Both the position numbers and the translations under genes were made by a program. From Bacteroidota bacterium (GTDB lineage: Bacteria; Bacteroidota; Bacteroidia; Chitinophagales; Chitinophagaceae), in the NCBI GenBank assembly GCA_018267585.1, contig JAFDYE010000923.1:1-43195 (forward strand): a stretch of DNA of 43,195 bases. The letters run 5' to 3'. Under the pieces are notes generated by a model. That model worked only from the letters and a program-made list of their open reading frames with translations, was not told the DNA's origin and searched no databases. This document shows, one piece after another, positions 25,736 through 33,826 of this stretch; positions within the stretch are counted from its first letter, which is position 1; each line of letters opens with the position of its first letter.

Positions 25736-27022
25736 ATGAAGCGCGCATATTGGTTTGCTCTTGTCATTCTTCTCGCTGTTGCTGCAACCGGCGTTGCCCA
25801 GGAGAAGCGCCCCGATGCTCACTATAAGCTACTGAACGGGGGCGATTTTGTCCAGTCCAAAAATTATTATCTCCTCACATTATTTCACGAACTCCCGGAC
25901 GTGAAGCAGCTGCTCGCCGCTGATCCTATCATTGCGGCTATCGGGTCGGGAAAGCTGGACTCGTTGAAGGCCGCGTTGCAGAATTGTCAGCGGGATGGGG
26001 CCTGTTATGTCAACGTCATGCGGTGGTCTCCGGCCGAGATCGCCCAGGTTGCAGATCGGCTGAAGGCCCTTTACAGGCCTGATAACGCGCTTGGCCGGTT
26101 GGTTAGAAAACACCTCATCCCTTCCGGCACTTATGTACTTTTTCAGCATTTGTCTGAACCGGAGATGCTGGCCAGGGCGTGGACGCAGGACGCAGAGGGG
26201 ATCAACTTCGCCATCGGCGTCTATGCCGAGGGAAAGAAGCCGAATTATCGCAATATCGCCTCGCTATCCTTAAATGTTCATGACTCGAAGGACAGCCGCA
26301 AGTATCGCCTCGGGTATATAGGGTTATTGTATAATACTGCCTCGCTGTTGGTGACGGAGAATGAGCCGGGGAGCGATTTTTTCCGGATCCCTTTGCAGTC
26401 GGCCCTGCATTTTCTTGAAATGAACGAAAGGGATCAGGCGGCGGATTATGAACCGATGCAGCAGACGGAGAATAAGGCCGCATTGGACCGCATGGCTACC
26501 ATCAAATGGAATAATTATCCCTACACGGTCATCGAGATACCCGGGGCGGGGCCGGATGAGCCTGGTGTTGCGCTGAGCGCGGAAGGAATGATCCGTTGCA
26601 GGCTGGCTGCCATCCAGTATCAGAAAGGACTGGCGCCTTTTATCGTCACTTCGGGGGGCAGGGTGCATCCGTATAAGACCAAGTATTGTGAGGCCATCGA
26701 GATGAAGAAATTCCTCGTGGAAAAATTGCATGTACCTGCCAATGCCATATTGATCGATCCGCACGCCAGGCATACGACCACCAACATGCGAAATACGGTC
26801 AGACTTATCTATCGCTATGGTATGCCGTTCGATAAGGCGGCTATTACCTGTACCAGCCGGGGGCAGAGCGCCAGCATCGAGAAGAACCAGATCGAGCGGT
26901 GTATGAGGGAATTGAATGAAGCGCCATTTGCAAATGGGAAGAGGCTGAGTGAGACGGAGATGGAATTCTATCCGAAGGTCGAAGCGCTTCAGATCAACCC
27001 GCGTGAGCCGATGGACCCGTAG
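25736..27022 (+). CDS. Exported YdcF/DUF218-domain (ElyC/SanA-like) protein
   Basis: 428 residues from the ATG at 25736, which starts a good signal peptide (MKRAYWFALVILLAVAATGVA). An earlier in-frame ATG at 25703 lies inside the palindromic leader and is disfavoured. Residues about 25-250 are a helical region of no recognised family. Residues about 260-395 are a DUF218 domain: YTVIEIPGAG, ALSAEGMIRCRLAAIQYQKG, FIVTSGG and a histidine-rich IDPHARHTTTNMRNT. DUF218 proteins such as ElyC and SanA affect peptidoglycan or envelope integrity, but the enzymatic activity is not firmly known. The final codons lie within a short repeat array that continues past the stop. Confidence 0.82.
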   Translation: MKRAYWFALVILLAVAATGVAQEKRPDAHYKLLNGGDFVQSKNYYLLTLFHELPDVKQLLAADPIIAAIGSGKLDSLKAALQNCQRDGACYVNVMRWSPAEIAQVADRLKALYRPDNALGRLVRKHLIPSGTYVLFQHLSEPEMLARAWTQDAEGINFAIGVYAEGKKPNYRNIASLSLNVHDSKDSRKYRLGYIGLLYNTASLLVTENEPGSDFFRIPLQSALHFLEMNERDQAADYEPMQQTENKAALDRMATIKWNNYPYTVIEIPGAGPDEPGVALSAEGMIRCRLAAIQYQKGLAPFIVTSGGRVHPYKTKYCEAIEMKKFLVEKLHVPANAILIDPHARHTTTNMRNTVRLIYRYGMPFDKAAITCTSRGQSASIEKNQIERCMRELNEAPFANGKRLSETEMEFYPKVEALQINPREPMDP

Positions 27023-27090
27023 GGGATTTGAAATGGTGGGCCGCAGGGGAACTGATGGACCGCAGAGGAATCGATGGACCCGTAGGAGAC
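27010..27090 (+). repeat. Degenerate short repeat spanning the 3' end of the YdcF-like gene
   Basis: gatggacccgtagg occurs at 27010-27023 and again at 27073-27086. Related units gatggaccgcagagg (27054) and aatggtgggccgcagg (about 27031) lie between, at spacings of about 19-22 bp. The first unit supplies the last codons and the TAG stop of the gene at 25736. The core atggacc also occurs in the coding strand of the 27-bp repeat at 2958-3050. Confidence 0.65.
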
Positions 27091-27144
27091 TTAAACCGAA
27101 TCGTCCGATAATTTTCTTAATGATCACTGAAAAAGTAAAAACAC

Positions 27145-30100
27145 ATGGAAAGTAGCACATTCAGCATTGGCGGCCGTAGGAGCATTGTTGCGACGGTACG
27201 CTGGGCTGCGGTACTGGTTATGGCATTGTTATTTTATTCGATGCCGACTTACGCAGGGGGAAAGCCTTTTGAGCGTGTATCGGGAACGATCACCGACAGC
27301 ACGGGGAAGCCGCTCGAAGGAGTCAATGTAATGGTAAAGGGTGGAAGAAAGGGTGTCTCGACCAACGCCAGGGGTGAGTTTGTGATCGAGGCTAACGCGG
27401 GAAGTACGTTGATCGTGTCCGGCGCGGGCTTCCTGGAGCAGCAGATAAAGGTCACGGGGGAGGTTATGACCATCAGTCTTAGGGAGAATGCGAGGATGTT
27501 GGAAGAAGTGTATGTGGGATATACGCGTCTGCGCAAGGCGGACGTGACCGGCGCCATGGCGAGCGTCAAGGCGAGCGAAATGAACCTGAGTACTCCGACG
27601 ATCGGTCAGGCGCTTGTGGGTAAGGTGGCCGGTGTGCAGGTGTCGCAGGTCAGCGGCGCGCCTTATGGCGGCGTCAAGATCCGGGTACGGGGGACGGGCT
27701 CTATCAATGCCAGCTCTGAGCCGCTGTATGTGATCGACGGTTATCCTGTCGGCGGCAATATCATGCAGGGGCCGGGCAACAGCACCAATGGGACCGGCGG
27801 CTACAACCCCAGCCAGAATGGCAACGATCTCTTCATCAATCCGGAGGATATCGAATCGATCGAGATATTGAAGGACGCCGCGAGCGCCGCTATCTATGGG
27901 TCGAGGGCGTCCGGCGGGGTGGTGCTTATCACGACCAAGAGGGGGCGGAGCGGCAAGGGCACGCTTACCTATGATCTCCAGGTGAGCAGGCAACAGCTGG
28001 CCCATAAGGTCAAACTGCTGAACGCTTCGCAGTTCGCCGATCTCTTTGTCGATGGCCGTAATAACAACTACAAGGACATACTTCTGGCGAATGGCACGGG
28101 GTGGAATGACTCTTATCTGTCCGATGACAACGCGACCCGGGTGAAGAAGGCGGGGCAGACGGCGACGAGCTGCTCGGTCTGTATCATTTCGGATCTGTAT
28201 GATTTCCCCACGCATACCCTGAAGACGCCAAAATACAACACGGACTGGCAGGACGTGCTGTACAGCAATGTTACCACTCAGCGCCACAACCTGTCTTTTT
28301 CCGGCGGATCGCAGAATACGCGTTACCTGATCAGCGGCGGTTATCTCGATCAGCCGGGTATCCTGAACAGCACCTATCAGAAGCGGATCAACCTGCGTGC
28401 TAATATCGACGCTGACGTGACGCCCAGGCTGAAGGTCTCGTCCAGTGTGTTTGTAACCAATACGGTCAACCGCGAAGTAGAGGAGGGGCGTTTTGACCAT
28501 GGTCCGATCTTAGGGGCACTGGTGTATATGCCGATCTTTCCTGCCTTCAATCCGGATGGAAGCGTGCAGACGGCGGACCAGGGTGCTTCGAAGCAGTGGG
28601 ATGGCTATACCTATGCTTTCCAGGGTATCGAAAACCCGCTGGCGTTGGCGCAGCGCAATAAGATCACCCGCAATGGCACGAGGGCGATGTACCAGGCCAG
28701 CGCTTCGTATCAGATCATCAAGGACCTGGTATTCAAAGCCTCTTTGGGTGGGGAGACCTACCAGGAAAAATACGAATACTATTTCCCTACCAATTTGAGC
28801 AACGGCATCAATCCTCCGGGGTCGCCGCAGTCGATACTGGCTGCCAACGCCGCGGCGCAGAGCCTGACGACGCAGGATAAGCTGGCGGAGTTCACGCTGA
28901 ACTATAAAAAGGAATTTGGGAGGCACCGGTTCGATCTACTGGGCGGTTACACGGCGCAGGAGACCAAGACGGATGTGCTTGCGGTTGCGGCGAAGGACTT
29001 TACGAGCGATAACGTCCCCGATATCACGGCGGTCGGATCTACGGCGGGCGACTTTACGCAGCAGAGCAATACGGGTAAGACGACTACGACGTTGCTTTCC
29101 TACCTGGGGCGAGTGGTATACAGCTACAATAACCGCTATTTTTTGACGGGGTCGTTCAGGAGTGATGCGAGTTCGCGTTTTGGCCCGGCGAATAAATGGG
29201 GTCAGTTCGGGTCGGTTGCGGCGGGGTGGACGTTGTCCAATGAATCGTTCTACCATGACTGGCTGGGGCAGAATTCGCTGTTGAAGCTGCGTGCGAGCTG
29301 GGGTCTCACGGGTAATAATAATATCGGGAACTACCAGTATGAACAGGATATTACGGGCGCGGGCGGTGTTGTCATCGGCAATAACGTCTATAACAGCAAC
29401 TGGGCTGCGGGGTTGAAGGACCCTGCCCTCGGATGGGAATCCACGTCGCAGCTGAATTTCGGGCTGGATGCCTCCACCTGGCATAACCGGCTGTCCTTTA
29501 ACGTCAACTACTATATCAGCCGGTCTTACAACCTGCTGCTGAACAGGCCGATCACAGCAACGGGCAATACCGACAACAATACGACGATTCTGACCAACCT
29601 GCACGATGCCAATATTCACAATCAGGGTATCGATCTGCAGGTGGACGTCAAGGTTGTTCAGTCGAAGGACTTCAACCTGGGTTTTACGGGCAATATTACG
29701 CACAATGCGAACAAGGTGGTGAGTCTGGGCGGCGCGAGCGAGATACAGGTGGCGGGAGCGGAAAGGCAGTATACCACGCATGTGACGCGTGTAGGCGCGC
29801 CGATCGGATCGTTCTACGGGGTGAAGGTGGCGGGTATGGTCAGGGAGAAGGACCTGGCGGCTGTCGCCTCGGACCTGGCCGTTTACAAGGCGAACAAGAA
29901 CAGTTTTCCCACGGGCTATAAGCTCCAGGCTTTCCCGATCTCTTCGTATTCTTCCACGCCGCTGGAGGCGGGGGATTTGTATTTCAAGGACAAGAACGGC
30001 GACGGAGTCATCAACGAATCGGATAAGGACGTTATCGGCTCTCCCTATCCCGACTTCACTTATGGGTTCGCCATCACGGCCAATTACAAGATGGTCGATC

Positions 30101-30561
30101 TCAGCGCGTCGTTCAACGGTTCGCACGGCAACAAGATCATTGACGGGCAGGACTACTATATCCGCAATATGGAGGGATCGGGCAATAACTATGTCCAGGT
30201 CGACCAGCGCTACCGCAGCGAGGCAAGACCGGGGAATGGCCATGAATACAGGGCTTCCCGTGGCGGCGATCAGAGCAACAGCACGCGTCTGTCGGACTTT
30301 TATCTGCAGGACGGCTCATTTTTCCGCTGTACCAATATGACCCTGGGTGTCAATCTCAACCAGATCGTGGACCTGAAGAAGGCCGGTCTTTCGGGGCTAC
30401 GGTTCTATGTGTCGGTCGACAATGCCTTTACCGTCACCAAATACCTGGGATACAATCCCGAGGTGGACTATAATAACGGAGCGAATACGACGCCGGGTGT
30501 CGACTATGGCAAGTATCCGCTGATGCGGTCATTCAATACGGGTATCAAGGTTGTATTCTAA
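27145..30561 (+). CDS. SusC/RagA TonB-dependent outer-membrane transporter (pair 2)
   Basis: 1138 residues. An N-terminal hydrophobic stretch (about 18-37, ending MPTYAGG) serves as signal peptide. A carboxypeptidase-regulatory-like domain (about 43-120) contains VSGTITDSTGKPLEGVNVMV. The usual VVVVGYG segment is replaced by EEVYVGYTRLRKADVTGA. A plug domain with VIRVRGTGS-type and NPEDIESIEILKDAASAAIYG motifs precedes a long barrel. A CSVC cysteine pair lies in a loop after the plug (near 28175). There is no STN domain. The SusD partner starts three bases after the stop. No enzyme gene accompanies the pair, so the ligand cannot be guessed. Confidence 0.95.
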   Translation: MESSTFSIGGRRSIVATVRWAAVLVMALLFYSMPTYAGGKPFERVSGTITDSTGKPLEGVNVMVKGGRKGVSTNARGEFVIEANAGSTLIVSGAGFLEQQIKVTGEVMTISLRENARMLEEVYVGYTRLRKADVTGAMASVKASEMNLSTPTIGQALVGKVAGVQVSQVSGAPYGGVKIRVRGTGSINASSEPLYVIDGYPVGGNIMQGPGNSTNGTGGYNPSQNGNDLFINPEDIESIEILKDAASAAIYGSRASGGVVLITTKRGRSGKGTLTYDLQVSRQQLAHKVKLLNASQFADLFVDGRNNNYKDILLANGTGWNDSYLSDDNATRVKKAGQTATSCSVCIISDLYDFPTHTLKTPKYNTDWQDVLYSNVTTQRHNLSFSGGSQNTRYLISGGYLDQPGILNSTYQKRINLRANIDADVTPRLKVSSSVFVTNTVNREVEEGRFDHGPILGALVYMPIFPAFNPDGSVQTADQGASKQWDGYTYAFQGIENPLALAQRNKITRNGTRAMYQASASYQIIKDLVFKASLGGETYQEKYEYYFPTNLSNGINPPGSPQSILAANAAAQSLTTQDKLAEFTLNYKKEFGRHRFDLLGGYTAQETKTDVLAVAAKDFTSDNVPDITAVGSTAGDFTQQSNTGKTTTTLLSYLGRVVYSYNNRYFLTGSFRSDASSRFGPANKWGQFGSVAAGWTLSNESFYHDWLGQNSLLKLRASWGLTGNNNIGNYQYEQDITGAGGVVIGNNVYNSNWAAGLKDPALGWESTSQLNFGLDASTWHNRLSFNVNYYISRSYNLLLNRPITATGNTDNNTTILTNLHDANIHNQGIDLQVDVKVVQSKDFNLGFTGNITHNANKVVSLGGASEIQVAGAERQYTTHVTRVGAPIGSFYGVKVAGMVREKDLAAVASDLAVYKANKNSFPTGYKLQAFPISSYSSTPLEAGDLYFKDKNGDGVINESDKDVIGSPYPDFTYGFAITANYKMVDLSASFNGSHGNKIIDGQDYYIRNMEGSGNNYVQVDQRYRSEARPGNGHEYRASRGGDQSNSTRLSDFYLQDGSFFRCTNMTLGVNLNQIVDLKKAGLSGLRFYVSVDNAFTVTKYLGYNPEVDYNNGANTTPGVDYGKYPLMRSFNTGIKVVF

Positions 30562-30564
30562 TCA

Positions 30565-32124
30565 ATGGATCAATTCAAAAAAGTAATTATGCGAACTACT
30601 ATAACTAGAGTAATGGCGCTGGTCCTGCTGGTTGGTGCGGCCGGGTGCAGCAAGACGTTCATCAATCAGAGTAATCCGGAGGCGGTGTCGGTCGATGGGG
30701 GGTACAAGACGGAATCGGACATTACCGCCGGTGTCTACAGCGTTTACCAGGCTTTGCGCAGCTCGAATTGCGTGGGTGAAGGTGCGCAGACCTGGACGGA
30801 CGACCGGTCGGACGATATCAATACGACGGATAACCAGTCGAATGACGGGCAGCCTTTTCAATTCACGGCCTTTTCGCTGGTGCCGAGCAACAGCTATCTG
30901 AAGAATCACTGGACTGCGCTTTATACGCCGATAGGCCGGGCGAATATGATCCTTTCGCTGATCGATGGCATTTCTTTTGCTAATGCGAGCACGAAGGCTC
31001 AGTTCATCGGTGAAATGAAATTCGTCCGGGCTTATATGTACTTCAACCTGGTGCGGGAATTCGGGGATGTGCCGCTGGTGACTGAGCGGATAACGACCCT
31101 TTCGCAGGCGGACAAGCTGACGGCGCGGGTGAAGCGGGACACCGTTTATGCGCGGATCGTTGCGGATCTGAAGGACGCCCTCAACAGCGGTCTGCCGAAT
31201 GTGCAGCCGGTGGCCAATAAGGGACGGGTATCGATGCAGGCTGTCAATGCGCTGCTGGGGCAGGTGTATCTGACGATGGGCGCGACCCTGGACGCCAACA
31301 AGGTCGACAACCTGAATAACGCGAAGACCTACCTGCTGGCTGCCTATAACCTGAAGACTTTTGGCAGTCTTTCCGACGTAGCGTATGCCGATGTGTTTGA
31401 TGTCAACAAGAAGGGGACCAATCCGGAGATCATCTGGCAGATACCTTATAAGGAGGGTGATCTGACCTACTATTCTTCGCTGGCAAAGAACAACCAGCCG
31501 AAGGGGGAGACGCTTATTTCGACCTTCCTGTCGCAGGGCAGCGGGAACACGATGACGCTGGATCTTGTGAAAGAATATGAAACGGGTGATCTGCGGACCA
31601 ACTACTCCATACATTTCGCCAATTCGACGGGGAAGTATTATATTTCGAAGTTCAGGGATGTCAATGCGGGTTCGGTGATCGGCACGCAGGGCGGCTATGG
31701 CGGCAATGACTGGATATTGATCCGGTATGCGGATATCATCCTCAATATCGCGGAGGTTTATGACCTGCTTGGTGATGACGCCACGGCGATCACGTATCTC
31801 AATATGGTACGGGCGAGGGCGCAGCGTCCGGACTATGCCACGATGATGGCGACGGATGCGAACTATGCTGCGAGGTACCCGACCGTCAAGCTGGCGATCC
31901 TGCATGAGAGAAGGGTGGAGCTGGCTTTTGAGCATCACCGGTGGTTCGACCTGATCAGGTTTTTCAATGCCCAGCAGCTGGTGGACTATTTCCATACGAA
32001 GAACCAGGCGGACTATGACAACTCGCCGCTGTCGAATATTTCGACCAAGGATATTTATTACCCGATACCTCAATTCGAGTATCTTCTGGATCCGGTGAAG
32101 ATGTATCAGAACACTGGCTATTGA
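30565..32124 (+). CDS. SusD/RagB-family surface lipoprotein (pair 2)
   Basis: 519 residues from the ATG at 30565. A second ATG at 30589 would give a shorter, more typical 20-residue lipoprotein signal and may be the true start. The lipobox VGAAGC puts the lipidated cysteine at C28. Family motifs include FVRAYMYFNLVREFGDVPLV, ILIRYADIILNIAEVY and LHERRVELAFEHHRWFDLIRF. It forms the outer-membrane lid of the SusC encoded just upstream. A strong intrinsic terminator begins 41 bp after the stop, which closes the two-gene unit. Confidence 0.95.
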   Translation: MDQFKKVIMRTTITRVMALVLLVGAAGCSKTFINQSNPEAVSVDGGYKTESDITAGVYSVYQALRSSNCVGEGAQTWTDDRSDDINTTDNQSNDGQPFQFTAFSLVPSNSYLKNHWTALYTPIGRANMILSLIDGISFANASTKAQFIGEMKFVRAYMYFNLVREFGDVPLVTERITTLSQADKLTARVKRDTVYARIVADLKDALNSGLPNVQPVANKGRVSMQAVNALLGQVYLTMGATLDANKVDNLNNAKTYLLAAYNLKTFGSLSDVAYADVFDVNKKGTNPEIIWQIPYKEGDLTYYSSLAKNNQPKGETLISTFLSQGSGNTMTLDLVKEYETGDLRTNYSIHFANSTGKYYISKFRDVNAGSVIGTQGGYGGNDWILIRYADIILNIAEVYDLLGDDATAITYLNMVRARAQRPDYATMMATDANYAARYPTVKLAILHERRVELAFEHHRWFDLIRFFNAQQLVDYFHTKNQADYDNSPLSNISTKDIYYPIPQFEYLLDPVKMYQNTGY

Positions 32125-32164
32125 GGTTTTTTTTTGTGTTGTTTCCGGTATCCCGGAGAAGCAG

Positions 32165-32195
32165 CGCCACGATCTTTCGGTCGTGGCGTTTTTTT
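32165..32195 (+). terminator. Intrinsic terminator of SusC/SusD pair 2
   Basis: An 8-bp perfect stem pairs cgccacga (32165-32172) with tcgtggcg (32181-32188) around an 8-base loop, followed directly by seven T residues (32189-32195). This is a canonical rho-independent terminator. Confidence 0.93.
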
Positions 32196-32221
32196 ATTGT
32201 GGGGCCAAGGTGGTTGCCGCG

Positions 32222-32347
32222 GGTATGGTCGTTATCGCGGGTATGGTGGTGATCAAGGGCATGGTGGTGATCAAGGGTATGGTGGTTATCGCGGGCATGG
32301 TGGTGATCGGGGGTATGGTAGTTATCGCGGGCATGGTGGTGATCGCG
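32222..32347. repeat. Seven-unit 18-bp minisatellite
   Basis: Exactly seven contiguous 18-bp units with consensus GGTATGGTGGTTATCGCG and substitutions at only a few positions, including T/C at position 3 and CGCG versus CAAG at the end. Every reading frame is open. One frame gives GYGGYR-type hexapeptides, another GMVVIA, and the opposite strand ITTIPA-type units. It begins 27 bp after the terminator T-run. Confidence 0.95.
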
Positions 32348-32474
32348 GCTGCGGTGGCCCGGGTAGCGGCGGGGGGGAGGGTGTAGTCAGGAGATGCAAC
32401 ATCAGGCGGGGGCATGACCGGTATCATTGCGGGTGGATGGGCGACCGGTTATTATTGTGCTAAAATCTCCGGTC

Positions 32475-33128
32475 ATGGCAAATCTTAGCGGGGCGAGCGG
32501 TGTCAAAAGGTTTGATGCTGATACCGAACTCAAGGACGCAATCGATTTCAACGCGAATGCGCTGAAGGAGCGATTAGGCGATGGGACTATTCCTACGCTG
32601 GTGAAGAGTCTGGAAGACCGCCTCAATTTTCATCGGGGGCTTTTGTTGCGTCAGCGGAATATTGCGCGTCCGCTGAGCAATTTCCTTACTTATGCGATTC
32701 CGTGTGCTGCGGCCTTTATCACTTTTCTGACGGCGCTGAAGGACAATTCGGGCAGTGATCCGATGCTGCATTTTTTTTCCCGGGTGGCGCTATCGCTGCC
32801 GGTGCTGGGTTTTGTGCTTTCTATCCTGACGCTCGTCAATTCCATCTACAAGCCTGTTGAAAGAAAGCTGATGGTTTCGCAGACGCTGATCAACCTGCAT
32901 GATCTCGAATTGCGGTTGTACCTGTTGTTACACGAGCATAACCGCATTGGGGACGGTGCGGCGGACGGCTCGGACAGGAATTTTTACGATGATATTGTGC
33001 AGTGGGATAAGGATCTGTCAAAGCTGGGGGGCACGATGGTGCAGATGGTCGTTCCTCATGGATTGCGGGATGCTGCCGGGGAGCGCGCCGGGGTTGGCGG
33101 GGATGGACTTAAAGACCGGGTCGACTGA
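32475..33128 (+). CDS. Small two-helix membrane protein (SLATT-like topology)
   Basis: 217 residues from the ATG at 32475; upstream frame extension has only a TTG start. A soluble helical N-terminus (about 1-70) is followed by two hydrophobic segments, about 74-93 (FLTYAIPCAAAFITFL) and 106-128 (VALSLPVLGFVLSILTLV), with a short loop between. A long amphipathic helix follows (VERKLMVSQTLINLHDLELRLYLLL). This order recalls SLATT-type 2TM proteins, some of which are effectors in nucleotide-signalling defence systems, but no sensor or cyclase gene is nearby and the resemblance is topological only. The Gly/Arg/Asp-rich C-terminus looks disordered. No function is assigned. Confidence 0.68.
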   Translation: MANLSGASGVKRFDADTELKDAIDFNANALKERLGDGTIPTLVKSLEDRLNFHRGLLLRQRNIARPLSNFLTYAIPCAAAFITFLTALKDNSGSDPMLHFFSRVALSLPVLGFVLSILTLVNSIYKPVERKLMVSQTLINLHDLELRLYLLLHEHNRIGDGAADGSDRNFYDDIVQWDKDLSKLGGTMVQMVVPHGLRDAAGERAGVGGDGLKDRVD

Positions 33129-33150
33129 GCGTCCAGGGATCTTTAATTTT

Positions 33151-33179
33151 TTTGCGGCGCGGCCTTTTCCTTACATTAG
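33151..33179 (+). promoter_or_regulatory. Candidate promoter of the ECF sigma gene
   Basis: TTTG (33151-33154), a 17-bp spacer, then TACATTAG (33172-33179), which matches TAnnTTTG at all but one fixed position. It sits in an AT-richer gap after the preceding stop. If real, transcription would begin near 33186, downstream of the ATG at 33103. Confidence 0.4.
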
Positions 33180-33201
33180 CGGTTATTTAGCTGACCAACC
33201 A

Positions 33202-33783
33202 TTGCAAGGCTCCGCATCCGATAAAGAATTGTTAGACCTCGTTGCGTCGGGAGACCAGGCTGCTTTTGAGCGGCTGTTCAACGCCTGGTACGAACAGCTG
33301 GGGGCGCATATCTATCGGCTCACGGAGTCCCGCCAGCTGGCCGAGGAGATCGTCCAGGACGTGTTCCTGAATGTCTGGATCAACAGGGAAGCGCTGGCCG
33401 GCATCACGAATTTCAGGGCCTATCTTTTTGTTGCGTCGCGCAACCGCGCCCTCAATGCCCTGCGAAGTCTGGCGCGAGAACGCACGCTGCGCCGGGCCTG
33501 GCAGCGTGACAATGGCGGGGAGGCGATAGAGCCATCGTCTGAAAACTCCGATCTCGACGGCCTCCTCGATCTGGCTGTCCGGCAGTTGCCGCCGCAGCAG
33601 CAAAAGGTCTACGTCATGAGCCGTTATCAGCGTCTTAGATACGACGAGATAGCCAGCCGGATGAACATTTCCCGCGAGACCGTGAAAAAATACCTGCAGC
33701 ACGCCACCGCCTCCATCTCCGCATATATTCGCGATCACCTCGAGTTGATGGTCCTCGTCCTCGCTTTCCTGAAAAAAAAATAG
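33202..33783 (+). CDS. ECF-family RNA polymerase sigma factor (FecI/sigma-70 family)
   Basis: 193 residues from a TTG at 33202. This start puts SDKELLDLVASGDQAAFERLF, the usual sigma region 2 opening, at the N-terminus and gives the normal family length. An in-frame ATG at 33103 would add 33 unrelated residues, overlap the preceding gene by 26 bp and lie upstream of a candidate promoter; it remains an alternative. Region 2 contains EEIVQDVFLNVWINR and NFRAYLFVASRNRALN. Region 4 contains QLPPQQQKVYVMSRYQRLRYDEIA and the helix-turn-helix NISRETVKKYLQHA. The C-terminus ends FLKKK, encoded by an A9 run. With the FecR, STN-SusC and SusD genes downstream it forms a surface-signalling system that should activate its own PUL. 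Confidence 0.9.
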   Translation: MQGSASDKELLDLVASGDQAAFERLFNAWYEQLGAHIYRLTESRQLAEEIVQDVFLNVWINREALAGITNFRAYLFVASRNRALNALRSLARERTLRRAWQRDNGGEAIEPSSENSDLDGLLDLAVRQLPPQQQKVYVMSRYQRLRYDEIASRMNISRETVKKYLQHATASISAYIRDHLELMVLVLAFLKKK

Positions 33784-33804
33784 GGGGGCGATACCCCCTT
33801 TTTT
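33772..33804 (+). terminator. A9 run, stop codon and terminator-like hairpin between sigma and anti-sigma genes
   Basis: A9 at 33772-33780 is followed by the TAG stop (33781-33783). Then come GGGGG (33784-33788), the loop cgata, CCCCC (33794-33798) and six T residues (33799-33804). The hairpin has the form of an intrinsic terminator or attenuator and would reduce FecR transcription relative to sigma. The A9 run just before it is a potential slippage site. Confidence 0.75.
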
Positions 33805-33826
33805 CCGCCGGTGGTGTCCTGGTAGT

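Larger units (their letters stand above)
32125..32474. other. 350-bp gap: terminator plus minisatellite
   Basis: Between the SusD stop and the next credible ATG this stretch holds the terminator at 32165-32195 and the seven-unit 18-bp array at 32222-32347. Open frames cross the array on both strands, for example a Gly/Tyr-rich plus-strand frame and a Thr/Pro/Ile-rich minus-strand frame. They arise from the repeat having no stop in any frame, and none has a convincing start, so no gene is called. Confidence 0.7.

Noticed and set aside
30562-32073. 503-codon minus-strand frame opposite SusD pair 2
   Set aside because: Arg/Ile-rich antisense frame; the SusD motifs and operon arrangement are on the plus strand.
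32222-32347. CRISPR array
   Set aside because: Units are contiguous 18-mers without spacers and there are no cas genes; it is a minisatellite.
32134-32463. Gly/Tyr-rich small protein across the 18-bp array
   Set aside because: Its start lies before the intrinsic terminator and it is one of several open frames in the repeat, so it was kept as a repeat rather than called as a gene.
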